A DNA stretch of 64,000 nucleotides, from assembly GCA_965247735.1 (NCBI GenBank), contig CBDFHN010000002.1:1550001-1614000 (forward strand). The letters run 5' to 3'. The notes below the pieces were generated by a model. The model saw nothing but the letters and a program-made list of their open reading frames with translations. It did no database searches and had not been told where the DNA came from. Positions 7,924-15,319 of the stretch are shown piece after piece. The position numbers and the translations under genes are program-made. Position 1 is the stretch's first letter. Every line of letters starts with the position of its first letter. The stretch comes from JAOXRU01 sp965247735 (GTDB lineage Bacteria; Bacteroidota; Bacteroidia; Flavobacteriales; Flavobacteriaceae).

Positions 7924-8532
7924 ATGGAGTCAAAAGATTATTTAAAAGACATATCAGAGATCAAAAACCTAATGGATCGTTCTACACGGTTTCTTTCTCT
8001 AAGTGGTATTTCTGGAATATTAGCAGGTATTTATGCTTTAATTGGTGCTGCTGTTGCTTATTTTTTCTTATTCCCTAGATATGAAGAAGTTGTTTTCTTA
8101 CATAGTTTTAAATTTAAGTTATTGATCTTAGATTTAGGGTTAGTAGCCTTGTTTAGTGTTACTACTGCATATATTTTAAGTGCTAGAAAAGCAAAAAAAA
8201 CTGGAGATCACCTTTGGAATAGTACAGCAAAACGTTTGCTCCTAAACTTTCTTATCCCTTTGGCTACTGGAGGTATCTATATCTTAATAAAACTAAAAAG
8301 TCAACATTATGGTCTTACGGCATCCTTAATGCTTATTTTTTACGGACTTGCACTTATTAATGCATCAAAATATACGATTGGCACTATTAAATATTTGGGC
8401 TATTTACAAATTATACTTGGCTTATCATGTGCTGCTATTCCTGGCTATGGATTTTGGTTTTGGATTATAGGCTTTGGAATATTGCACATTATTTATGGTA
8501 TAGTGATGTACCGCCAAGAAAAAACGATATAA
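7924..8532 (+). CDS. Multi-pass membrane protein encoded with a winged-helix regulator
   Basis: A 202-residue protein with five to six predicted helices (about residues 24-48, 62-84, 103-122, 127-146, 153-170 and 174-192), separated by short basic loops such as SARKAKKTGDH. I do not recognise a catalytic motif. Comparable proteins in Flavobacteriaceae sit directly in front of a HTH_34 regulator and share its operator. It may be a sensor or membrane partner of that regulator (inference). The next gene starts 3 bp after its stop, indicating coupled translation. Confidence 0.75.
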   Translation: MESKDYLKDISEIKNLMDRSTRFLSLSGISGILAGIYALIGAAVAYFFLFPRYEEVVFLHSFKFKLLILDLGLVALFSVTTAYILSARKAKKTGDHLWNSTAKRLLLNFLIPLATGGIYILIKLKSQHYGLTASLMLIFYGLALINASKYTIGTIKYLGYLQIILGLSCAAIPGYGFWFWIIGFGILHIIYGIVMYRQEKTI

Positions 8533-8535
8533 GTT

Positions 8536-8829
8536 TTGAGTTTAATCAGCAACATTAACAAAGCATTTGATCATCGCATTAGGCTTGGCATAATGTCAAT
8601 TTTAGTGGTGAATGAAGCTGCCGATTTTAGTACACTAAAAGAACTTTTAGAGATTACAGATGGTAATCTAGCGAGTCATGCCAAAGCCCTGGAAAAAGTG
8701 GACTATATAAAAGTGGAAAAACAATTTATTGGAAGAAAGCCCAATACCAAATACATTGCCACTCCTCTAGGTAAACTAGAGTTTAAAAAGCACATTGCAG
8801 CTTTAGAAAAATTAATAACAGGAAAGTAA
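8536..8829 (+). CDS. Winged-helix transcriptional regulator (HTH_34/MarR-ArsR-like)
   Basis: A 97-residue DNA-binding protein. The stretch NKAFDHRIRLGIMSILVVNE, the recognition-helix region TLKELLEITDGNLASHAKAL and the wing VEKQFIGRKPNTKYIAT are typical of the winged-helix HTH_34 family. The family pattern begins at the NKAFDHR helix, so translation must start at or near the TTG at 8536; the first in-frame ATG would delete the first helix. It is probably an autorepressor acting on the two ACTTTG-N5-CAAAGT sites that bracket its transcription unit. Confidence 0.85.
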   Translation: MSLISNINKAFDHRIRLGIMSILVVNEAADFSTLKELLEITDGNLASHAKALEKVDYIKVEKQFIGRKPNTKYIATPLGKLEFKKHIAALEKLITGK

Positions 8830-8847
8830 CATTTTTTTTAAATATTT

Positions 8848-8864
8848 ACTTTGAAAAACAAAGT
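8848..8864 (+). promoter_or_regulatory. Operator O2: inverted repeat ACTTTG-N5-CAAAGT
   Basis: ACTTTG AAAAA CAAAGT followed by ACTTT, the same architecture as the site at 7898-7914, and ending 8 bp before the ATG at 8873. It lies between the regulator gene and the Coq4-like/CreD/DUF1361 operon. Confidence 0.65.
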
Positions 8865-8872
8865 ACTTTTAT

Positions 8873-9376
8873 ATGAGAAACATCATCATGGAACAGCTTT
8901 ACAATTTCAGTAAAGTCCCTTATCAAAAGTGGTTTAAGAGTAAACCCGCTTGGACTATTAAACGAGAACAACTATTAAAATTTCCAAAAGACAGTTTAGG
9001 ATACAACTTAGGTTGCTTTCTTGAGCACAACAATTTTGAGCTGGAAGAAAAATTAGAGAATCATGATGTTTTTCATGTACTCACAAAAACCGGCACAACA
9101 GTTCCAGAAGAGATAAGCATGCAATTTTACTTATTTGGCAATGGAAAACGTAGCATTTACCAAACTGTAGTCATCATTATTGGTTGCTGCCTTTACCCCG
9201 ATTATATCAATCGATTTTTCGCAACATATTTATTAGGAAAAAAATCCACTCCATTTTATCATATAGACTATTTAAAACTACTTAAACAACCAATTGCAAA
9301 TATCATTATTGCTTATAATATCAAACCTACTAACACCAAACAATACACCACAGAATCATCACTTTTAATCAATTAA
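8873..9376 (+). CDS. Coq4-family protein
   Basis: A 167-residue protein with the COQ4 metal-binding signature HDxxH-x11-E: His64-Asp65-x-x-His68 in NHDVFHVLT and Glu80 in VPEEIS. COQ4 proteins act in ubiquinone biosynthesis in eukaryotes and proteobacteria. Flavobacteria use menaquinone, so the role here is probably different or lipid-related. Other conserved stretches are SLGYNLGCFL and FYLFGNGKRSIYQT. An alternative start at 8888 (MEQLYNF) is possible. It lies first in the operon with creD, behind operator O2. Confidence 0.8.
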   Translation: MRNIIMEQLYNFSKVPYQKWFKSKPAWTIKREQLLKFPKDSLGYNLGCFLEHNNFELEEKLENHDVFHVLTKTGTTVPEEISMQFYLFGNGKRSIYQTVVIIIGCCLYPDYINRFFATYLLGKKSTPFYHIDYLKLLKQPIANIIIAYNIKPTNTKQYTTESSLLIN

Positions 9377-9397
9377 AAAACATAAAAAAATACAATT

Positions 9398-10783
9398 ATG
9401 ACAACAACACAACGAAGTAAATTTGGAAATTGGATAAAAACATCTATTACAGCAAGGATGTTAATGGTAGGCTTTTTAATTCTTGTACTGCTTATCCCAC
9501 TTAGTTTTATAAAAGACCTTATTAGAGAACGTACCAACAGGCAAGAAAGTGTCATCAACGAAATTAACAGCAAATGGGGAAACGAACTCTTGCTCTATGG
9601 CCCTGTATTGAGAATTCCATACAGAACGTTTTCAGAAACTATTATAAAGGATAAATCATCAAAAAGAGTGCGATCAGAAATTATTTCAACTATTAATTAT
9701 GCCTATTTCTTCCCCAACGATTTGGAGATTAACGGAACAGTAAATCCAGAAGAAAAAAGTAGAGGCATCTATAAAACCGCTGTCTATAAAAGTAATATTA
9801 GCTTATCTGGTAGTTTTAGCACTCCCGATTTTAGTGAGATTGATGTATTGGATAAAAACATTCTTTGGGACAAAGCTAAAGTTATCATCAAAACGTCTAA
9901 TCTAAAAGGTGTTAATAGTAGAGTGAAAATTAAATTCAACAAAACGGAATACGCTTTTAACTCAAAATACAATGGAGATGCACAACAGAATAACCCTTAT
10001 TCCAATTCAAATCATATTGCCTTACACAACTTAGAAAGTAAGTCTTTGGCACTATCTGACAGCCCAAAAGATGGTCTTAAAACCTTTAATATGGAGTTAA
10101 ACACCAACGGAAGTAAGCAAATACGTTTTATTCCTATCGGGAAAGAAACTACGGTAAATATTAAATCTGACTGGAAAACAGCAAACTTTATTGGGTACTT
10201 TTTACCTCAAAACTCAGATAAAATCACCAAAAACGGATTTAATGCCAAATGGAAAGCACTAGATGTAAATCGCCCTTTTCCACAACAGTTTTTCAAGACA
10301 CTTCCAGACCTTACCAAATACGCTCTTGGTGTAAACTTTATGATTCCTGTAGATGAATACCAAAAAAGTGAGCGGTCAGCTAAATACGGTATTTTGGTAA
10401 TCTCCCTTACTTTTTTAGTTTTCTTTCTTATTCAAACCCTAAGTAAAATACCAATACATTCTTTTCAGTATTTAATGATTGGTATTGCATTGGTCATGTT
10501 CTACATTTTATTAATTTCCATTTCTGAACATAGCAATTTCCTTAAAGCATATCTTATTGCTGGTAGTGCAGTAATCGTTTTAATCACTTTATACTCCAGA
10601 ACGATACTCCAGAAAATAAAATTCCCTGTTTTTATTGGACTTTCACTAACCACCTTATATGCTTTTATTTTTGTTATCATTCAGTTAGAAAACTACGCCT
10701 TAATAGTTGGTAGTATTGGTTTATTTGCCATTCTAGCCATAGTAATGTTTGTTTCACGTAAAATTGATTGGCAAAATGATTAA
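9398..10783 (+). CDS. creD: CreD-family inner-membrane protein
   Basis: A 461-residue CreD protein. It has one N-terminal helix (about 18-40, MLMVGFLILVLLIPLSF), a long periplasmic domain with the family signature SKWGNELLLYGPVLRIPY (residues 50-67), and five to six C-terminal helices from residue 330 onward. CreD proteins affect envelope integrity and colicin or beta-lactam tolerance; the mechanism is unknown. In Bacteroidetes it is commonly encoded beside a winged-helix regulator, as here. It starts 21 bp after the Coq4-like gene and overlaps the DUF1361 gene by 8 bp. Confidence 0.92.
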   Translation: MTTTQRSKFGNWIKTSITARMLMVGFLILVLLIPLSFIKDLIRERTNRQESVINEINSKWGNELLLYGPVLRIPYRTFSETIIKDKSSKRVRSEIISTINYAYFFPNDLEINGTVNPEEKSRGIYKTAVYKSNISLSGSFSTPDFSEIDVLDKNILWDKAKVIIKTSNLKGVNSRVKIKFNKTEYAFNSKYNGDAQQNNPYSNSNHIALHNLESKSLALSDSPKDGLKTFNMELNTNGSKQIRFIPIGKETTVNIKSDWKTANFIGYFLPQNSDKITKNGFNAKWKALDVNRPFPQQFFKTLPDLTKYALGVNFMIPVDEYQKSERSAKYGILVISLTFLVFFLIQTLSKIPIHSFQYLMIGIALVMFYILLISISEHSNFLKAYLIAGSAVIVLITLYSRTILQKIKFPVFIGLSLTTLYAFIFVIIQLENYALIVGSIGLFAILAIVMFVSRKIDWQND

Positions 10784-11441
10784 AAAAATAATAAATAACT
10801 GGCACAAAAATACAACAGTATTAATCCTTATTGCCGCATTGCTTTGCATACTATTGCTTTGCTATCGTGTATATACTTCCGGAACGCTATTTTTTATTTT
10901 CTTAATTTGGAATTTATTTTTAGCGATTGTCCCTTTGGTGATCTCACAATTTATATCCTATAGCAATTATATACGTTCCAATAGGTTTCTGTTTTTATCT
11001 GCGTCTGCACTTTGGCTACTTTTTCTTCCAAATGCGCCGTATATAATTACAGATCTTATTCATTTGCAACACAACCTGTCTAACTTAGTTTGGCTGGATT
11101 TGTTCTTAGTATTTGCATTCGCGATAATGGGACTATTTACTGGAGTACTATCTATGATAAAAATGAATGCCCTATTTAAGCAACAATGGAGCACAAAAAC
11201 GGGACACTTGCTCATCATCATCAGTGCATTCTTATCTGGATATGGAGTTTATTTAGGACGCTTTTTACGGTTTAACTCTTGGGACATCTTAACGAATCCC
11301 AGCAGTTTGTTTTTGCAAATTATTAGAAGTTTAGGTTCAGAAAAAACATGGATTGTTACCCTAGTGTTTGGAATATTCTTAAGCCTTATTTTCTTTATCA
11401 TAAACTCTATAAAAGAAAAAAGAACTTTCTATACTCCTTAA
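10776..11441 (+). CDS. DUF1361 membrane protein
   Basis: A 221-residue integral membrane protein with six or seven helices. The family features WNLFLAIVPLVISQF, LWLLFLPNAPYIITDLIHL and GYGVYLGRFLRFNSWD are clear. The start ATG at 10776 overlaps the creD stop (ATGATTAA), so translation is coupled and the longer upstream reading is not needed. Function is unknown. Shared control with creD suggests an envelope role (inference). Confidence 0.88.
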   Translation: MIKKIINNWHKNTTVLILIAALLCILLLCYRVYTSGTLFFIFLIWNLFLAIVPLVISQFISYSNYIRSNRFLFLSASALWLLFLPNAPYIITDLIHLQHNLSNLVWLDLFLVFAFAIMGLFTGVLSMIKMNALFKQQWSTKTGHLLIIISAFLSGYGVYLGRFLRFNSWDILTNPSSLFLQIIRSLGSEKTWIVTLVFGIFLSLIFFIINSIKEKRTFYTP

Positions 11442-11516
11442 AAATAGTAATCTCAATGCAAGGGTTCCTTTTGCCTCTATAAGGCATTAATCAGCTTCAG
11501 TTTTGTCATTTTTTAA

Positions 11517-11554
11517 AAAAGCAGCATTGGTTTATACTACTAAAAGCTGCTTTT
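11517..11554 (+). terminator. Weak terminator-like hairpin after the creD operon
   Basis: Arms AAAAGCAGC (11517-11525) and GCTGCTTTT (11546-11554), with a 20-nt loop and a short T run. The remaining spacer up to rpoD (11555-11782) is AT-rich. I see no gene and no convincing promoter box in it. Confidence 0.4.
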
Positions 11555-11782
11555 AATAAAAAAAATGGCTGTAAAATGTAATAATTATGGTTTTAATACG
11601 TCTAATAAGGGAAGGCTTCGTGTGATTGTAGCAAAATAAATTAAACCCCATTGAACTATAAAACAAGACTTTAATCTTTTGAAGATTAAAAAAAAGCTTT
11701 TATTAAAAACTTTTTGTAACATTCTTGTACTATTCAACGTATAACAACTGAATAGAACATTACTTAAAACATTTATTCTTAA

Positions 11783-12646
11783 ATGAGACAGCTTAAAATC
11801 ATAAAGCAGGTTACCAATAGAGAAACTGCTTCTTTGGACAAATACCTACAAGAAATCGGGAAAGTAGACCTAATTACTGCCGATGAAGAAGTGGAATTGG
11901 CACAACGTATTAAAGCTGGAGACCAAGTAGCTCTTGAAAAATTAACCAAGGCTAACCTTCGTTTTGTAGTATCTGTAGCCAAACAATACCAGAACCAAGG
12001 ATTAACACTTCCTGATTTAATTAATGAAGGAAACCTAGGATTAATTAAAGCTGCACAACGTTTTGATGAGACACGTGGATTTAAATTCATATCTTACGCC
12101 GTGTGGTGGATTCGTCAATCTATACTTCAAGCTTTAGCAGAGCAGTCTAGAATTGTACGTTTACCATTAAATAAGATTGGATCTATAAATAAAATAAACA
12201 AAACTTTTGCTTTCTTAGAGCAAGCACATGAGCGTATGCCATCTGCTGAAGAGATTGCAAAAGAACTAGATATGACGGTAAATGACGTTAAGGAATCTAT
12301 GAAGAATTCTGGTCGTCACGTATCAATGGATGCTCCCCTTGTAGAAGGAGAAGATTCTAACCTTTACGATGTATTGCGTAGTGGTGAGTCTCCAAATCCA
12401 GATAGAGACTTATTACATGAGTCTTTACGTACCGAAATTGAAAGAGCGTTAGAAACATTAACTCCTAGAGAGGCAGATGTAATTCGTTTATATTTTGGAT
12501 TGGCAAATCAGCATCCTATGACCTTAGAAGAAATAGGAGAAACATTTGACCTTACCAGAGAGCGTGTTCGTCAGATAAAAGAAAAGGCTATTCGTAGACT
12601 TAAACATACCTCTAGAAGTAAGATATTAAAAACATATTTAGGATAA
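11783..12646 (+). CDS. rpoD: Primary RNA polymerase sigma factor RpoD/SigA
   Basis: A 287-residue group 1 sigma factor of the short Bacteroidetes type, lacking the acidic region 1.1. Region 1.2 (DKYLQEIGKVDLITADEEVE), region 2 (LRFVVSVAKQYQNQGL through FKFISYAVWWIRQSI), region 3 and region 4 (TPREADVIRLYFG, then LTRERVRQIKEKAIRRLK) are all complete. It recognises the -33/-7 promoters seen throughout this window. It stands alone, followed by two tandem hairpins. Confidence 0.97.
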   Translation: MRQLKIIKQVTNRETASLDKYLQEIGKVDLITADEEVELAQRIKAGDQVALEKLTKANLRFVVSVAKQYQNQGLTLPDLINEGNLGLIKAAQRFDETRGFKFISYAVWWIRQSILQALAEQSRIVRLPLNKIGSINKINKTFAFLEQAHERMPSAEEIAKELDMTVNDVKESMKNSGRHVSMDAPLVEGEDSNLYDVLRSGESPNPDRDLLHESLRTEIERALETLTPREADVIRLYFGLANQHPMTLEEIGETFDLTRERVRQIKEKAIRRLKHTSRSKILKTYLG

Positions 12647-12663
12647 TCCCTAATTACGATTAC

Positions 12664-12729
12664 AACAGTTTATCATAACTGTTCGTTTTTTGATTGATGA
12701 ATGAACCCCGGCTGATTACCGGGGTTTTT
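12664..12729 (+). terminator. Tandem intrinsic terminators of rpoD
   Basis: First hairpin: AACAGTT (12664-12670) and AACTGTT (12677-12683), followed by CG and a T run. Second hairpin: AACCCCGG (12704-12711) and CCGGGGTT (12719-12726), followed by TTT. The second has a strong GC stem. Confidence 0.85.
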
Positions 12730-12871
12730 CACGTTTTAGAATGAAATGGTAATAAAAAGAAGTGAAAGAATTAAAAAGCAAAGAAGTTAAAGGGTTTGAA
12801 AAATAATCACGAACCTTTCGAAAAACTTTTACCTGCTATTTTTTATACCATCCTGTTATCATAGGCATTTA

Positions 12872-14293
12872 TTATTCAGTTCTCAATTTTTCAATTGCGT
12901 TTAATACTGCTGTTTTATCTTTTTCCAAATCATTTATGACAGTCCCAAAAAATGTCTGTCTATCACTTGGGTAATTTAATTCATAATTTACAGGAATCCC
13001 AATAGACTCATAACACACATTATTATTGTCAAAATATTCCTCGTTGGAAATAGAAAAGTACCACCCATTCGGTAATTTTTTTTCAAGTGCATCTGAAAGT
13101 GCCCCATTTGTATGCGAACCTATTCTTTTTATATTTTTCAATTCTAATGATGCTAATGTCATAAAATCAGTTGCGCTTGCAGATTGTTGTGAAGTTAGTA
13201 AGTAGATTGGTTTTTTATATGGCTGTTTCGCATGCTCAACAAAGAGAGGCGTTTTCTTGGTATAACTATTTTTATATTTCGCTCTTTTTGTAGCAACTTT
13301 AACTTTTTTACTATTAAATCGTTTTAAAATTTCTAATCCAACAGCGTCTTGACCTCCGCCATTAAATCTAACATCAAGTATTAAAAAGTCTGTATTACTT
13401 AGGTCTTTCATCACTTTATCCATTATTAAACGTACTCCTTTTACTTCTGCTTTAATGTAATTATTTTCATTTAGTTTATTAAATGCTTCTACATAAGTGT
13501 CTACAAAACCATTTTGCTTAATCAAAGAATCAGAAAGGCTTAAATCTCCAAAAAGCCACATTGCTTTTACTTGTATATATCCAATATTATTTTTTACTTT
13601 TCCCCAATGGATTAGCCAAGAATCTTTTGTCATATCTTCATCAAGAAACTCATCAGCAACCCTTTGAGCAACTTCAAAATCACCGTATTCTTTTATTTGC
13701 ACACTTTCTTCGACTTCAGGATTTAATTTTTCTGCGAGCTCATAAATTTCATCTGTGGGTTGAATATCTCCATGATTATCCTTTAATTTAGTTATCATTT
13801 CATCCAATACCAAGTATAATTCTAAATCGGTAGTTTCTTTTGTAATTTTACTTTTTTGTGAATTATACAAACTGTCCCAATCTATTTTATTTCTTTTAAA
13901 GTAAATAAAATGTTCTTGTATTGTACTTGACATTACTTCAAAATTGTAAATCGGATCTTTCGACTTTGATTCTGAAAGTTTTTGATTACATAAGTCAGGA
14001 AGCATATTTATTCTTGTATACAAATAAGTACTTACCCCTTTAAATAATGTAAGTGTATCTTTATGAAGTTGAATTTGGTTTCCAAAATCAGAGATATTTC
14101 CTTGATTTTCTGGCAAACAAGAAATTTTTGTTATATCATAAAATGCATAATTATTTTTTTCAATCGTTAGCACCTTACCATATCCAATTGATTTCCATAT
14201 TCCATCAATGGATTGCTTTTCTTTTTTATTATTTTTACAAGAAGAAAAAAAGTAAATTGTTAATATTGCGAGACAATAGATTGTATACTTCAT
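12872..14293 (-). CDS. S41-family (C-terminal processing/tricorn-like) peptidase lipoprotein
   Basis: A 473-residue protein with a lipoprotein signal (lipobox FFSSC, Cys19). The peptidase S41 core lies in the second half: FLILDVRFNGGGQDAVGLEI, then YLLTSQQSASATDFMTLA, where the Ser of SASATD is the expected nucleophile, and RIGSHTNGALSDALEK. There is no clear PDZ domain; the N-terminal half is an unrecognised domain of about 160 residues. It probably acts in the periplasm, anchored in a membrane. It is monocistronic, and the 260-bp space to the next gene shows nothing I can support. Confidence 0.88.
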   Translation of the reverse strand: MKYTIYCLAILTIYFFSSCKNNKKEKQSIDGIWKSIGYGKVLTIEKNNYAFYDITKISCLPENQGNISDFGNQIQLHKDTLTLFKGVSTYLYTRINMLPDLCNQKLSESKSKDPIYNFEVMSSTIQEHFIYFKRNKIDWDSLYNSQKSKITKETTDLELYLVLDEMITKLKDNHGDIQPTDEIYELAEKLNPEVEESVQIKEYGDFEVAQRVADEFLDEDMTKDSWLIHWGKVKNNIGYIQVKAMWLFGDLSLSDSLIKQNGFVDTYVEAFNKLNENNYIKAEVKGVRLIMDKVMKDLSNTDFLILDVRFNGGGQDAVGLEILKRFNSKKVKVATKRAKYKNSYTKKTPLFVEHAKQPYKKPIYLLTSQQSASATDFMTLASLELKNIKRIGSHTNGALSDALEKKLPNGWYFSISNEEYFDNNNVCYESIGIPVNYELNYPSDRQTFFGTVINDLEKDKTAVLNAIEKLRTE

Positions 14294-14553
14294 TGTTTTA
14301 TATTTAGCTATAAATCAAAGACAATATTTTATGATAAGTGTTACAGTTAGTTTTTTAACACTCCACAATGATTGGGCGCAAAAATTCTACTTATATCGTT
14401 TTCCATCAGTAACGACCATAATAAGCAAGAGTTCATCTATTCGATTTGCTTGCGGCAATTTCTTAAAAAAACGAAATAGATAAAGGAGATTTATAAACTC
14501 ATTAAGAAATAATAGCTTGAGCTAAAAAAATCTGATTATATTTCTCTTTAAAA

Positions 14554-15279
14554 TTAATCTCCTCTTTTAAATTCATTTAATAAAATAGCAGTTGCTGTTG
14601 CCACATTAAGACTTTCTGTTAGTTGTGCTCCAAACTTAGGAATGGTTATTTTTTTGGTAATCACCTTTGAAACGCCCTCAGAAATACCATTAGATTCATT
14701 GCCCATAATCAACATCCCTTTAGAAGGCAAAACAGTTTTATGTACATTATCTCCATCCATAAAAGCACCATATGTATCAATATTATGAATACCAACAAGG
14801 TCTTTAATACTACCATAAACAACATTTACACGAGATAAAGAGCCCATTGTTGCCTGTATTACTTTTGGATTATATACATCTACAGTATTTTCTGAACATA
14901 TCAAATCTGTGATGCCAAACCAATCGCATAAACGTATTATCGTTCCTAAATTACCTGGATCACGTACATCATCTAAGCCTAGTATCAATTTAGAAAAATC
15001 AATAGCTTTTGCATCCAGTTGCTTAAATACTGCAAGGGATTTATTTGGTGTTTTTAAAGCACTAATTTTTTTTAATTCCCCTTCAGTAATTAATTCTACT
15101 TTATTTTCATAATCCAAAAACAGGTTAGTATCAGTGGTATATATATTTTGGAGCACAAATGAAGAGTTTAAAAACTCGGAAATCACCTTTTTTCCTTCCA
15201 CAAAAAACATTTTCTCAATATTTCGGCACTTTTTTTGCTGTAATCCTTTTATAAATTTTATTTGGCTTTTACTAACCAT
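14554..15279 (-). CDS. TrmH-family (SPOUT) RNA 2'-O-methyltransferase
   Basis: A 241-residue SpoU/TrmH enzyme that methylates ribose 2'-OH of rRNA or tRNA with S-adenosylmethionine. The three SPOUT motifs are present: LDDVRDPGNLGTIIRLCDWF (motif 1), LIMGNESNGIS (motif 2) and LTESLNVATATAILLNEF (motif 3, knot). An N-terminal substrate-binding region begins MVSKSQIKFIKGLQQKKCRN. The exact target cannot be told. It diverges from tamL with a 40-bp gap, a pairing I know as common in Flavobacteriia. Confidence 0.92.
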   Translation of the reverse strand: MVSKSQIKFIKGLQQKKCRNIEKMFFVEGKKVISEFLNSSFVLQNIYTTDTNLFLDYENKVELITEGELKKISALKTPNKSLAVFKQLDAKAIDFSKLILGLDDVRDPGNLGTIIRLCDWFGITDLICSENTVDVYNPKVIQATMGSLSRVNVVYGSIKDLVGIHNIDTYGAFMDGDNVHKTVLPSKGMLIMGNESNGISEGVSKVITKKITIPKFGAQLTESLNVATATAILLNEFKRGD

Positions 15280-15319
15280 TCAAATAATGTATTTTTGATT
15301 ATTAAAACAACCCTTCGAG

